From a virus: a DNA stretch of 36,647 bases. Under the pieces are notes generated by a model. That model was given only the letters and a program-made list of their open reading frames with translations. It ran no database searches and had not been told where the DNA came from. The stretch's first letter is position 1. Each line of letters starts with the position of its first letter. The stretch spans positions 1 through 36,647 of the IMG/VR virus record IMGVR_UViG_3300025128_000140, one strand, 5' to 3'. This document shows, piece by piece, positions 1-7,602 of this stretch. The translations under genes were made by a program, and so were the position numbers.

Positions 1-640
1 CATTGTAGAGTCCTGTAAACAAAGCGTTGCCCGTGCTAACGAGGTTAGCGATTACGGTGTCTCCGGTCGATGCGAGGTTAGCTGCCGTTGCAACGCCTGT
101 GCTCTCGATGGTCGAGAGGCGAGTGTTCAGATTACCGGAAGTGGTGAACACACCGGTCTGGACAGCGTTACCGGTGGAGATGATCGTTGACGAGCTAACC
201 ATGCTACCGGAAACATTGTAGAGTCCCGTAAACAAAGCGTTACCCGTGCTAACGAGGTTAGCGATTACGGTGTCTCCGGTCGATGCGAGGTTAGCTGCCG
301 TTGCAACGCCTGTGCTTTCGATTGTCGAAATGCGAGTGTTGAGATTTCCCGAGGTGGTGAACACACCGGTCTGGACAGCGTTACCGGTAGAGACAATCGT
401 TGACGAGCTAACCATGCTACCGGAAACATTGTAGAGTCCTGTAAACAAAGCGTTGCCCGTGCTAACGAGGTTAGCGATTACGGTGTCTCCGGTCGATGCG
501 AGGTTAGCTGCCGTTGCAACACCTGTGCTCTCGATGGTCGAGAGGCGAGTGTTGAGATTTCCGGAGGTGGTGAACACACCGGTCTGTACAGCGTTACCGG
601 TGCTAACGAGGTTAGCCGCCGTCGCAACACCTGTTGACTC
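1..640 (-). repeat. 213-bp in-frame tandem repeats in fibre gene
   Basis: Near-identical units begin at 1, 214 and 427, a period of exactly 213 bp or 71 codons. A shortened unit follows up to about 640. Each unit encodes STGNALFTGLYN, SSSTIVSTGNAVQTGVF, TTSGNLNTRISTIESTG and VATAANLASTGDTVIANL in order. The copies differ by scattered, mostly silent changes. Related partial units lie at about 1400-1620 and 2950-3140. Confidence 0.9.
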
Positions 641-3600
641 AATCGTACTTAACCTTGAGCTGTTAGAATCAATTTGTGCTCCCGTGGTAGCTGAAAGCGT
701 TGTGCTTACGCTAAATATATTTGGGCTTCCTGAAGTAAATGTAACGGATGTATCTCCAACTCCAGTGATCTGAATTACATTTGAATTATAAATATCAGAG
801 TAGGGTGTTCCTGTTCCTGATACTCTAAAGCTATAGTCTCCACCGGCGGGGCCTGTTGATCCAGTATCACCCTTGTCGCCCTTTGTTCCATCTAATTTAG
901 TAACACTAAACCATGTGGAGTTAGCAGTGCTGGTTCTTGTTGTGTTCCCTGCATTCTCGTTCCAAAGATATATTTCAAAATAATCTCCAGACGTTCCCGT
1001 AACTACCGTGTTTATATTATTGCGTCTGTTTCCTCCGAATGAGGTTTCAGTATAATCTGTGGCCCATGTAACAACAGAGTCTCCGGAAGAACTAGGCAGG
1101 GCTATGCTTCCATTTTTGTAAATACCTAGACCCCAATTACCGAGCTGAGTAAACCCTGCATATGCTACTCCAGCGTTTATGTAGTAAACACCAGTTTCCT
1201 GAAGCGTAATACGTCCGGAAGCTGAAGCCGGATGGATCGAACCACTTATATTTCCATACTCATAGTCTATTACATCAAAGACTGCCTGAGTAGCAACTTC
1301 ATCTGTTACCACAGTTCCCTGTGTTGTAGTAAGTCTACATGCAACAGGCTCTGTTGGAATGAGATCTGCTAGATTTCCGGAAGTGTTATATAGTCCTGTG
1401 AATAAAGCGTTACCTGTACTTATTAGTGTGGAAGAGTCCACCATGTTGCCGGAAGTATTGTAGAGTCCTGTAAACAAAGCGTTTCCGGTGCTAATAAGGT
1501 TAACTGCCGTTGCAACACCTGTGCTTTCGATTGTCGAAATACGTGTATTGAGGTTTCCTGAAGTGGTGAACACACCGGTCTGGACAGCGTTACCGGTGGC
1601 GATGATCGTTGACGAGCCGATAGCAGCGGTGGTTTGTATTGTACCGTCCCCGAACTCGTAGTGTGCTCCACTAATAGCTCCGGTGGAATTTACACTAGCT
1701 ACATCAAGTGTACCTGTTTGCCACACTGTAAGATCTGCGCTACCGCCGTTTCTTTGAACTATCAACCCAACATCAGATGTTGCTTTGGGAATAATTTCGA
1801 GGGTGGCATCTGGGTCAAGATTCCCCGCTCCAACATTACCTATCGCAAGCTTCTTGCTGTCCGTATCTCCAATAATAGTGTGTTCAATATGAAGCTTATT
1901 ACTATTGTCCCCTATTATGCTGTCTCCGTTTCTGTATGTTTGAATTTCTATGTTGTAGTCGCCGCTAATGCCCCTTCCGGCGCTATGACCTATGTACTGG
2001 TTGTATGATCCGGTCGCAACGTACCCAGCTAAATACCCGATAGCATTTGAGTATTTTGGTCCTCCTCCTGTAATAGCAGTTTGCTTTCCAGCCTGATAAC
2101 CGATAAGATTTGAGTAAGCAGTCCCGCTTGTAGAGTTACCCGCATCGTAGCCAACAAAGACGCTATAGTCTGCATCCAGCCCCACATAGCCAGCATTTGT
2201 TCCGATGAAAATAGCATTGTCGTTTCCACTTCCACCGCCAGCAGCAGAATTACGACCCAAGAATATGGTGTCTGTGTTGTTATCGTTGCTAGACCCTGCG
2301 TGGTAACCTATCTCAATAACCTTACTATTCCCGGTGTTCGACGAACCGGCATCTCCGATCTGTATATTGTTATCGGTAAATGTGATCCGATCAAAATGCC
2401 CTGTACCGGTGGTGTTAAACTCTGTTCCCACAAGGGTTAGGCCTGAACCAGCAGTATAGGTAGTTCCCCCTCCTGCTATCTGAGATTGTAAGTCTCCAGA
2501 AACAACCCTGACAGCGTTAGGCGTAACTGCTTTTGTTGTAGAAGTATCAACACTATCTTGAAGTTGAAGAACACCTACTTGACTTGTAGAACCAGCAACG
2601 CCACTTATCGTAACCTTGTGTCTTTTTGACGAGATAAGCTGTCCGGTTGTATATATGCCATTAACGCCACTAAAATCGACGCCTGCTCCCGAACCAATGG
2701 TATTGGAACCAGCCGTAACATAATTGTAATATTCTTTATCTGGATTGCTGACAATCAAAGACCAATTTTCAAAAGCTGTATTTTGATTACTAGCATCAGC
2801 AAATCGTACTCCGCTTACACCAAGGACTAACTCGTCTATGCTTGTATTAAAGGTTAAATTAGTATCAAAAGTTAATCCATCTGTGGCGTCCCAAAGGGCC
2901 AGCTTTTTAATGTTTGTGGAGGGTGCGGAACCAAGTCCGGTAACAGCGCCACTGCTCTCGACAGTCGAAATGCGAGTGTTGAGGTTTCCGGAAGTAGTGA
3001 ACACACCGGTCTGGACAGCGTTACCCGTGCTAACGAGGTTAGCGATTACGGTGTCTCCGGTCGATGCGAGGTTAGCTGCTGTTGCAACGCCTGTGCTCTC
3101 GATAGTCGAAATGCGAGAGTGTAAAACGTTGCCCGTGCTGACGAGGTTTCCTGAAGTGCTGTATATGCCGGTTGTATTAGAATCTATCTTTGCGCCACTT
3201 GTAGGAGTATAGGCAATCCTCTGCTCTTTACCACCGTCTTCAAGGAAAGTAATTCCACTAACTCGAATTCCGCTGCTAAAGTTACCAACACCCGATACGT
3301 CCAAATCGTAAGCTGGAGAAGTATTATTTCCCAGCCCTACAGCTAATTTATTTCCAAATCCGATATTTACTCTATCATCATCTTCGTCCAGTAGCAACAT
3401 TTGATTACCACCAACAACGAATCTTAATCTATCTTCAGAATCTGTTTCAATCCAAGTTCCTTTATCTGATTCAAAATATATTTTTTGATCTTGGTCTAAA
3501 TTTATATCTCCTCCAGCGGTAACAGTGATACCAGAGGCCCCTACGTTTATTCCTGTAGCTAAAGCAATTGAACCCGTAGAAAATACTGAACCTGAAGCAG

Positions 3601-3874
3601 GGTAGGTTACAAAAACAACAGCGCTTCCAGAAAGATAGATTGGGACTCCGGCCCCACTAGCACTATCTAAAACCGTATCTCTAGTAAGAGTAGTACCGCT
3701 ATAAGTTCCTATTCCAACTTCCCAGTTGGTGGATTCTTCTATGGCATAGAAAGTTTCGGAGTTGTTACCTAAAACAGAAAAGTTCTGAAAGCCCCCAAAG
3801 GAACTTGTCAAAGAGATTGTTCCAGCACCGTTTGTTGTAGTGCCCTGTTTTACCCTATCTCTTACAAATATCAT
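1..3874 (-). CDS. Tail fibre / receptor-binding adhesin, C-terminus beyond window
   Basis: An open frame runs from the ATG at 3874 to the left edge without a stop, giving at least 1291 residues. Residues 1-90 match the N-terminal module common in phage fibres (WEVGIGTY, TLTRDTVLDS, VVFVTYPA). Around residues 540-640 lies a YadA-head-like run of short repeats (NAIFIGTNAGY, SVFVGYDAG, NAIGYLAGY). Residues about 840-990 look like a C1q/TNF-type jelly roll (ITLQETGVYYINAGVAYAGF), followed by a short collagen-like GDKGDTGSTGPAG. The visible C-terminal part consists of 71-residue repeats; degenerate copies also occur near residues 245-310 and 745-830. It follows the small tail gene in the same operon. 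Role inferred: trimeric host-recognition fibre. The fibre assignment is secure, the receptor is not. Confidence 0.85.
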   Translation of the reverse strand, partial: MIFVRDRVKQGTTTNGAGTISLTSSFGGFQNFSVLGNNSETFYAIEESTNWEVGIGTYSGTTLTRDTVLDSASGAGVPIYLSGSAVVFVTYPASGSVFSTGSIALATGINVGASGITVTAGGDINLDQDQKIYFESDKGTWIETDSEDRLRFVVGGNQMLLLDEDDDRVNIGFGNKLAVGLGNNTSPAYDLDVSGVGNFSSGIRVSGITFLEDGGKEQRIAYTPTSGAKIDSNTTGIYSTSGNLVSTGNVLHSRISTIESTGVATAANLASTGDTVIANLVSTGNAVQTGVFTTSGNLNTRISTVESSGAVTGLGSAPSTNIKKLALWDATDGLTFDTNLTFNTSIDELVLGVSGVRFADASNQNTAFENWSLIVSNPDKEYYNYVTAGSNTIGSGAGVDFSGVNGIYTTGQLISSKRHKVTISGVAGSTSQVGVLQLQDSVDTSTTKAVTPNAVRVVSGDLQSQIAGGGTTYTAGSGLTLVGTEFNTTGTGHFDRITFTDNNIQIGDAGSSNTGNSKVIEIGYHAGSSNDNNTDTIFLGRNSAAGGGSGNDNAIFIGTNAGYVGLDADYSVFVGYDAGNSTSGTAYSNLIGYQAGKQTAITGGGPKYSNAIGYLAGYVATGSYNQYIGHSAGRGISGDYNIEIQTYRNGDSIIGDNSNKLHIEHTIIGDTDSKKLAIGNVGAGNLDPDATLEIIPKATSDVGLIVQRNGGSADLTVWQTGTLDVASVNSTGAISGAHYEFGDGTIQTTAAIGSSTIIATGNAVQTGVFTTSGNLNTRISTIESTGVATAVNLISTGNALFTGLYNTSGNMVDSSTLISTGNALFTGLYNTSGNLADLIPTEPVACRLTTTQGTVVTDEVATQAVFDVIDYEYGNISGSIHPASASGRITLQETGVYYINAGVAYAGFTQLGNWGLGIYKNGSIALPSSSGDSVVTWATDYTETSFGGNRRNNINTVVTGTSGDYFEIYLWNENAGNTTRTSTANSTWFSVTKLDGTKGDKGDTGSTGPAGGDYSFRVSGTGTPYSDIYNSNVIQITGVGDTSVTFTSGSPNIFSVSTTLSATTGAQIDSNSSRLSTIESTGVATAANLVSTGNAVQTGVFTTSGNLNTRLSTIESTGVATAANLASTGDTVIANLVSTGNALFTGLYNVSGSMVSSSTIVSTGNAVQTGVFTTSGNLNTRISTIESTGVATAANLASTGDTVIANLVSTGNALFTGLYNVSGSMVSSSTIISTGNAVQTGVFTTSGNLNTRLSTIESTGVATAANLASTGDTVIANLVSTGNALFTGLYN

Positions 3875-3892
3875 TTCGATGACCCCTGTTAA

Positions 3893-4318
3893 TTATCTAA
3901 AGAATATGTCGAGGTCTCCGGCGGCAAATGAAAATGTATCTCCGTTAGTAACATTTTTAGGGGTTGTTAATGATCCATAAAGGAGTATGTTATCAGAAGT
4001 GCCAGAGCCATCTGCAATAAATACCCCAGAAACATATCCCCAATTGTTGGTTGCGGACGGAAATGTCAAAGCATTTGTATTTGCAGTTCCCTCTGTGGAA
4101 ACTGTATAAGCATTCCACAAAGAAGAATCCGGACCCCCAGAAACTCTAGCGTAGGAAGCTCCGGTTATCTCGTGCGTGAAAAGTCCGCTTTCCAGACTTC
4201 CTGAATTATACGTGCCTACAAGACCCACATAGATTGTGGATGGAGCGGTGTATGAAGACCCTCTGAAGATATGACCTATAAGGCCAGATTCCAGATAGTT
4301 AGACATTGCAGACATCAT
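3893..4318 (-). CDS. Small tail-associated structural protein
   Basis: This is a 141-residue protein of a type common in marine phage structural modules. It opens with MSNYLESGLIGHIF, has APSTIYVGLVG near residue 25, and ends with the family-typical pattern NGDTFSFAAGDLDIFFR. It is Gly/Ser/Thr rich with no charged catalytic centre, as expected of a beta-rich virion protein. Two ATGs are adjacent (4318 and 4315). The AAGGAG lies 3 nt from the first and 6 nt from the second, so 4315 may be the true start. It sits between the capsid gene's terminator and the fibre gene. Function inferred from family and position: a tail or fibre accessory component. Confidence 0.65.
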   Translation of the reverse strand: MMSAMSNYLESGLIGHIFRGSSYTAPSTIYVGLVGTYNSGSLESGLFTHEITGASYARVSGGPDSSLWNAYTVSTEGTANTNALTFPSATNNWGYVSGVFIADGSGTSDNILLYGSLTTPKNVTNGDTFSFAAGDLDIFFR

Positions 4319-4335
4319 AATCTCCTTGATTTAGT

Positions 4336-4378
4336 AAAAAAGCCGCCCCCAGCAACCTCGGTCGCCAAAGGCGGCTTG
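4336..4378 (-). terminator. Intrinsic terminator after major capsid gene
   Basis: On the minus strand AAGCCGCC pairs with GGCGGCTT across a 20-nt loop and is followed by T6. It lies directly downstream of the capsid gene and upstream of the small tail gene. It should cut or attenuate transcription between capsid and tail genes. Confidence 0.85.
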
Positions 4379-4399
4379 ATGTTTACAGCCGAAAGTTAA

Positions 4400-5407
4400 T
4401 TAGAACGAGCCTAACAGAACTCTTCGGTTATCCAACACAGCAAAGCCATGCTCTGCCCATCCGTAGAGACCGCTTCTACGTTGTCTGTGCAGAGTGTCGT
4501 CTTCGAATATCTGAACATCTGCCCTTACAGGCATAACGAAACTATCTGTGTTTCGCAGGTCCAGTCCAACAACGATTTCAACATCGCCACCGGGCATTGT
4601 ACCACCCAGATCGCTGGTGTAGTAATTCTGATATTCTTGACCTTCACCAAGCTCATCCAAGTCATGTAGGTTAACTTGGAAGATGCGAAGAAGAAGTCCA
4701 CCGTCTTGGGTGATAAGTTCGCGTCGAGTAACAGGATCTACTTCATCAACGCCCCAATTTCGGATATCTTCAATACCCTCTGGGCTCAGGAACAAGTCGG
4801 TAAGCTGACCTCGATTAATCGAGCTACTGTTACCGCCACCATTTCTACGCATAACAGTCTTCATAAGAGAAACAAGTCTCTTTGAGAAAGTTGCATTAGC
4901 AGCATCGCCATCAAAAACTAAAAGGTTTCTGTCAACACCAGCACTGATAATGGTGTGCCATCCGTCGTCATTCATCTTTTTAGTAAATTGAGATTCCATA
5001 ACGCTCATGGCGCGACCTACAACATCCCATCGTGCATCGCGAGCATACTTCAGAAGCCAGTCGATAGAAGCACCTACGTCATAGGTTGGAACCATGACAT
5101 AATCGCCTTCAACGTGTCTTTCCGGAATACGTCCGTGATTTGGAATAGTGTAAGCTACAAAATCTTTTTCAGTTCCGGGCGCAAGAAAATCCAGAGGAAA
5201 TTCAGCGGTTGCCCCAGCTTCAAGTCGGATAGCTTCAAAAATACCATCCAAAATATCTCCGCTCATAACTCCTTTACGAAGTGGCAGCTCAAGAGCTTTG
5301 GCTAGCTCGGCTGTCGCGGAAAGAGACTCTTCCTTTTTGAGTGAACCGGCTCTTACGAGAAGGTCATTCATTTCGGGAGTAGGCTCGAATAATTGTCTAT
5401 TAGCCAT
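4400..5407 (-). CDS. Major capsid protein (HK97-like fold, inferred)
   Basis: The protein has 335 residues, a usual size for this class. It starts at an ATG with AGGAG 8 nt upstream. It follows the portal, protease-scaffold and decoration genes, the standard place for the capsid subunit. Visible features are an N-terminal helical segment (residues 1-50), an acidic central region with DGWHTIISAGVDRNLLVFDG near residue 150, and a C-terminal beta-rich part. It would assemble the procapsid shell on the scaffold and mature after protease action. It is followed by a strong terminator. The assignment rests on gene order, length and general sequence character, not on a catalytic motif. Confidence 0.8.
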   Translation of the reverse strand: MANRQLFEPTPEMNDLLVRAGSLKKEESLSATAELAKALELPLRKGVMSGDILDGIFEAIRLEAGATAEFPLDFLAPGTEKDFVAYTIPNHGRIPERHVEGDYVMVPTYDVGASIDWLLKYARDARWDVVGRAMSVMESQFTKKMNDDGWHTIISAGVDRNLLVFDGDAANATFSKRLVSLMKTVMRRNGGGNSSSINRGQLTDLFLSPEGIEDIRNWGVDEVDPVTRRELITQDGGLLLRIFQVNLHDLDELGEGQEYQNYYTSDLGGTMPGGDVEIVVGLDLRNTDSFVMPVRADVQIFEDDTLHRQRRSGLYGWAEHGFAVLDNRRVLLGSF

Positions 5408-5442
5408 TAATTATCTCCTAGAAATAATAGTTATCTGTTTAA

Positions 5443-5934
5443 TTACCAAGTAACGTCGATATCGACCTTGGCATAACCGTCTGCATCCTTAATGGAAAGC
5501 AAACGACCAACTCTTGGACCACCGTTTCCAACAGCATGAGCTCCCAAAAATCCATCGCCAGTGACATAAAGCGGCTTGCCAATGTCTGCTGCTGCTGGAG
5601 TTCCGGAAATAGCGTTGGTAACAACGGTTCCACGTTTCAACAACAGAACTTTACTTCCAAGCTGGACTTCGTCCTTGTGGAAGTTTAGGTGTTGTCGAGT
5701 AAGGTCGAGGTTTACGACATCATTAAGTAAGATGCCAGCCGCTCTATTTAGATACGAAGCCGCCAGTGCTGGAGATCCCGTGCCGTTAACAACTCTTTGA
5801 TTAGAGTTGTCCATTGCAGCGCCGGAGCCAGCCTGTGCGATATCGTAAAATACAATTTTACCTCTTTCCCCAGTTTCATTCATGAAGAAACTAAGGTCGG
5901 TAAGGTGTTCAACTCTATCTGGTTTAAGTGCCAT
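5443..5934 (-). CDS. Candidate head decoration / capsid-stabilising protein
   Basis: This 163-residue protein lies between the protease-scaffold gene and the major capsid gene, where decoration proteins usually sit. The central part (LGSKVLLLKRGTVVTNAI, IGKPLYVTGDG) looks like the small beta-barrel seen in DUF2190-type decoration proteins. An alanine/glycine-rich stretch lies at residues 35-65. GGAG lies 10 nt before the ATG at 5934. Function is inferred from position and composition; another minor head protein is possible. Confidence 0.5.
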   Translation of the reverse strand: MALKPDRVEHLTDLSFFMNETGERGKIVFYDIAQAGSGAAMDNSNQRVVNGTGSPALAASYLNRAAGILLNDVVNLDLTRQHLNFHKDEVQLGSKVLLLKRGTVVTNAISGTPAAADIGKPLYVTGDGFLGAHAVGNGGPRVGRLLSIKDADGYAKVDIDVTW

Positions 5935-5939
5935 TTCTT

Positions 5940-6653
5940 TTATTCTCCTAATTCTTGATTAAGAACGTAAGTATTTACCCACTCACGAAGATTGGCACGA
6001 ACATGAGATGTTTCATCTTCTGTGTTGTCAGAAGCGACCGACATGTCAATCGTTTCTTCTACAGAAGCAGTTTCGAGTACCTCTTCGTCAACTTCTGAAG
6101 CCTCTTCACGGACTTCATCCTCAGCTTCGGTATTCGCCTCTTCAGCTTCAACTTCTGCTTTGGTGTCTTTTTTGTCTTCATCGTCGGCCTCTTTTTCTTT
6201 GTTGGCCTTCTTTTTAGACATGTATGCGGATTTCAAAGTTTCGGCTACTGCTGCGAACTGTTCATCACTTAAACCATCGAAAGTTTCGATTTTTGCAGCA
6301 GCTTCTTCTTCTGAAAGCCCCGCTTCAATAAGTGTGGCTGTTCGGTCAGCCGTTGCCTTTTCTTTTTGCATCGCTTGTACTAGATCTTCCGCTTCTGTTC
6401 TGGCCGTCACTGCGGCTGCAAGCTTAGCTTCCAGCTCCTCTGACTTAGAAACTTCCGACTCTAGCTCATTGTTAGATTCGGCTATGGAACCTTCAAGAGA
6501 TTCGATTTGAGCCGTAAGTTCAGCAATTTGCTTTTCCCACGTCTCAACATTAGCCTTTGAGAGCTTGTCTGAAAGTTCCTTATTTTCAGCCTGAACGTCA
6601 GCTAGAGCTTCTCGAAGCTCACCAATCTGAGTGTTCAAAATATCAGTAGACAT
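5940..6653 (-). CDS. Nested scaffold protein from internal start
   Basis: Met305 of the protease-scaffold frame (ATG at 6651-6653) is preceded by a textbook AGGAG at 6663-6667 with 9-nt spacing. Initiation here gives a 237-residue protein (MSTDILNTQIGELREAL...) containing only the coiled-coil and acidic scaffold parts. In-frame nested scaffold genes are known from other phages, such as lambda C/Nu3. The ribosome-binding site is visible; the separate product is inferred. Confidence 0.6.
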   Translation of the reverse strand: MSTDILNTQIGELREALADVQAENKELSDKLSKANVETWEKQIAELTAQIESLEGSIAESNNELESEVSKSEELEAKLAAAVTARTEAEDLVQAMQKEKATADRTATLIEAGLSEEEAAAKIETFDGLSDEQFAAVAETLKSAYMSKKKANKEKEADDEDKKDTKAEVEAEEANTEAEDEVREEASEVDEEVLETASVEETIDMSVASDNTEDETSHVRANLREWVNTYVLNQELGE

Positions 6654-7565
6654 ATTTAAATTCTCCTGTCTTTCTGTGCTGGAAAACAATTCTTCTTCTA
6701 CCTTAACAGATACACCATTAGGGCATAAAAACGGGTTTTTTGACAAACAGGCATTGGAAAAATCAAAGGAGCGGTCACTATCAAATATGATGCTGTCTGG
6801 ATTTGCTGGCTTTTCAACGAAGCCTTTTCCAGAAAAAGTTATGTTTTTGAGTAGTCTTCCCACCTTATGATCTTGATATTTGCCGGTTCCACCATATGAT
6901 CTTAAATGCCTTGTGAGAAATGATGTTTCTTCATTTCTAGCAATAATATGGTTTTTGTTGTCAGGTGCGACAACAGCATAGTCAAAACCTCTAAAGAGAC
7001 ATTCCATGGAAACGAACATCTCACCGTTTTCTATTTTCTTTATTAATTCTTCTGCTCTGGCCTGATACTCTGGATCTTGCCACTGTCTATAAATAACAGA
7101 AGAAACTAATATGTGGTAAAAGTCTGGCAGGTCTTCAACGACCATATTATCGTCAATGAGACTAAAGTCATCATTTACGGGCCAGCTACCAATTATTCCG
7201 CCAACAATTTGTTTTTCATCATGTTCTAAATTAGCGGGTTTGTATCGTGGTGTTTCTTTAGCGGCCCAAACTTCTTCTTTATTGAAGACATCATCATTCC
7301 TGTTCCAAGAAGCGCTAACTAGTATAGAAAACGTCTGATAAACATCATCGTCTTCAAGTCCCGCCTTAGAGCGGAGGACTTCCATAGCTTTCTTGTAGGG
7401 TTTTTTGTTATGAACAGAAGAAATGATTTCGTTTAACTCTAACTTTTTACTGTCAGGTTTAACCGGACACACTTGTGAAACATAGGCTAGAGAAGAGTCT
7501 TTTTTTATTTGGTCTTCAAGACCATCGCTCTTTTCGTAACCAAAAACTTTTATATTGTCATTCAT
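5940..7565 (-). CDS. Prohead protease fused to scaffold
   Basis: The protein has 541 residues. The N-terminal 270 residues resemble head maturation proteases: SASWNRNDDVF near residue 85, a likely catalytic His115 in ANLEHDE, a likely nucleophile Ser186 in FVSMECLF, and the closing motif GFVEKPANPDSII at about 249-260. Residues about 305-420 form a long Glu/Lys-rich coiled coil (scaffold). The C-terminal tail (460-515) is extremely acidic. The first part would cleave scaffold and capsid; the second would template the shell. The ATG at 7565 is preceded by GAGG. A nested start for the scaffold alone is listed separately. Confidence 0.8.
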   Translation of the reverse strand: MNDNIKVFGYEKSDGLEDQIKKDSSLAYVSQVCPVKPDSKKLELNEIISSVHNKKPYKKAMEVLRSKAGLEDDDVYQTFSILVSASWNRNDDVFNKEEVWAAKETPRYKPANLEHDEKQIVGGIIGSWPVNDDFSLIDDNMVVEDLPDFYHILVSSVIYRQWQDPEYQARAEELIKKIENGEMFVSMECLFRGFDYAVVAPDNKNHIIARNEETSFLTRHLRSYGGTGKYQDHKVGRLLKNITFSGKGFVEKPANPDSIIFDSDRSFDFSNACLSKNPFLCPNGVSVKVEEELFSSTERQENLNMSTDILNTQIGELREALADVQAENKELSDKLSKANVETWEKQIAELTAQIESLEGSIAESNNELESEVSKSEELEAKLAAAVTARTEAEDLVQAMQKEKATADRTATLIEAGLSEEEAAAKIETFDGLSDEQFAAVAETLKSAYMSKKKANKEKEADDEDKKDTKAEVEAEEANTEAEDEVREEASEVDEEVLETASVEETIDMSVASDNTEDETSHVRANLREWVNTYVLNQELGE

Positions 7566-7602
7566 GCAATTACCTCATACTAGAATTACACCAAACGCGA
7601 GG

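Noticed and set aside
1-640. CRISPR array
   Set aside because: The repeats are 213-bp contiguous in-frame coding units without spacers.
27-3212. Plus-strand frames across 27-773 and 2838-3212
   Set aside because: They are shadows of the repetitive fibre gene, which is open on the minus strand across the whole interval.
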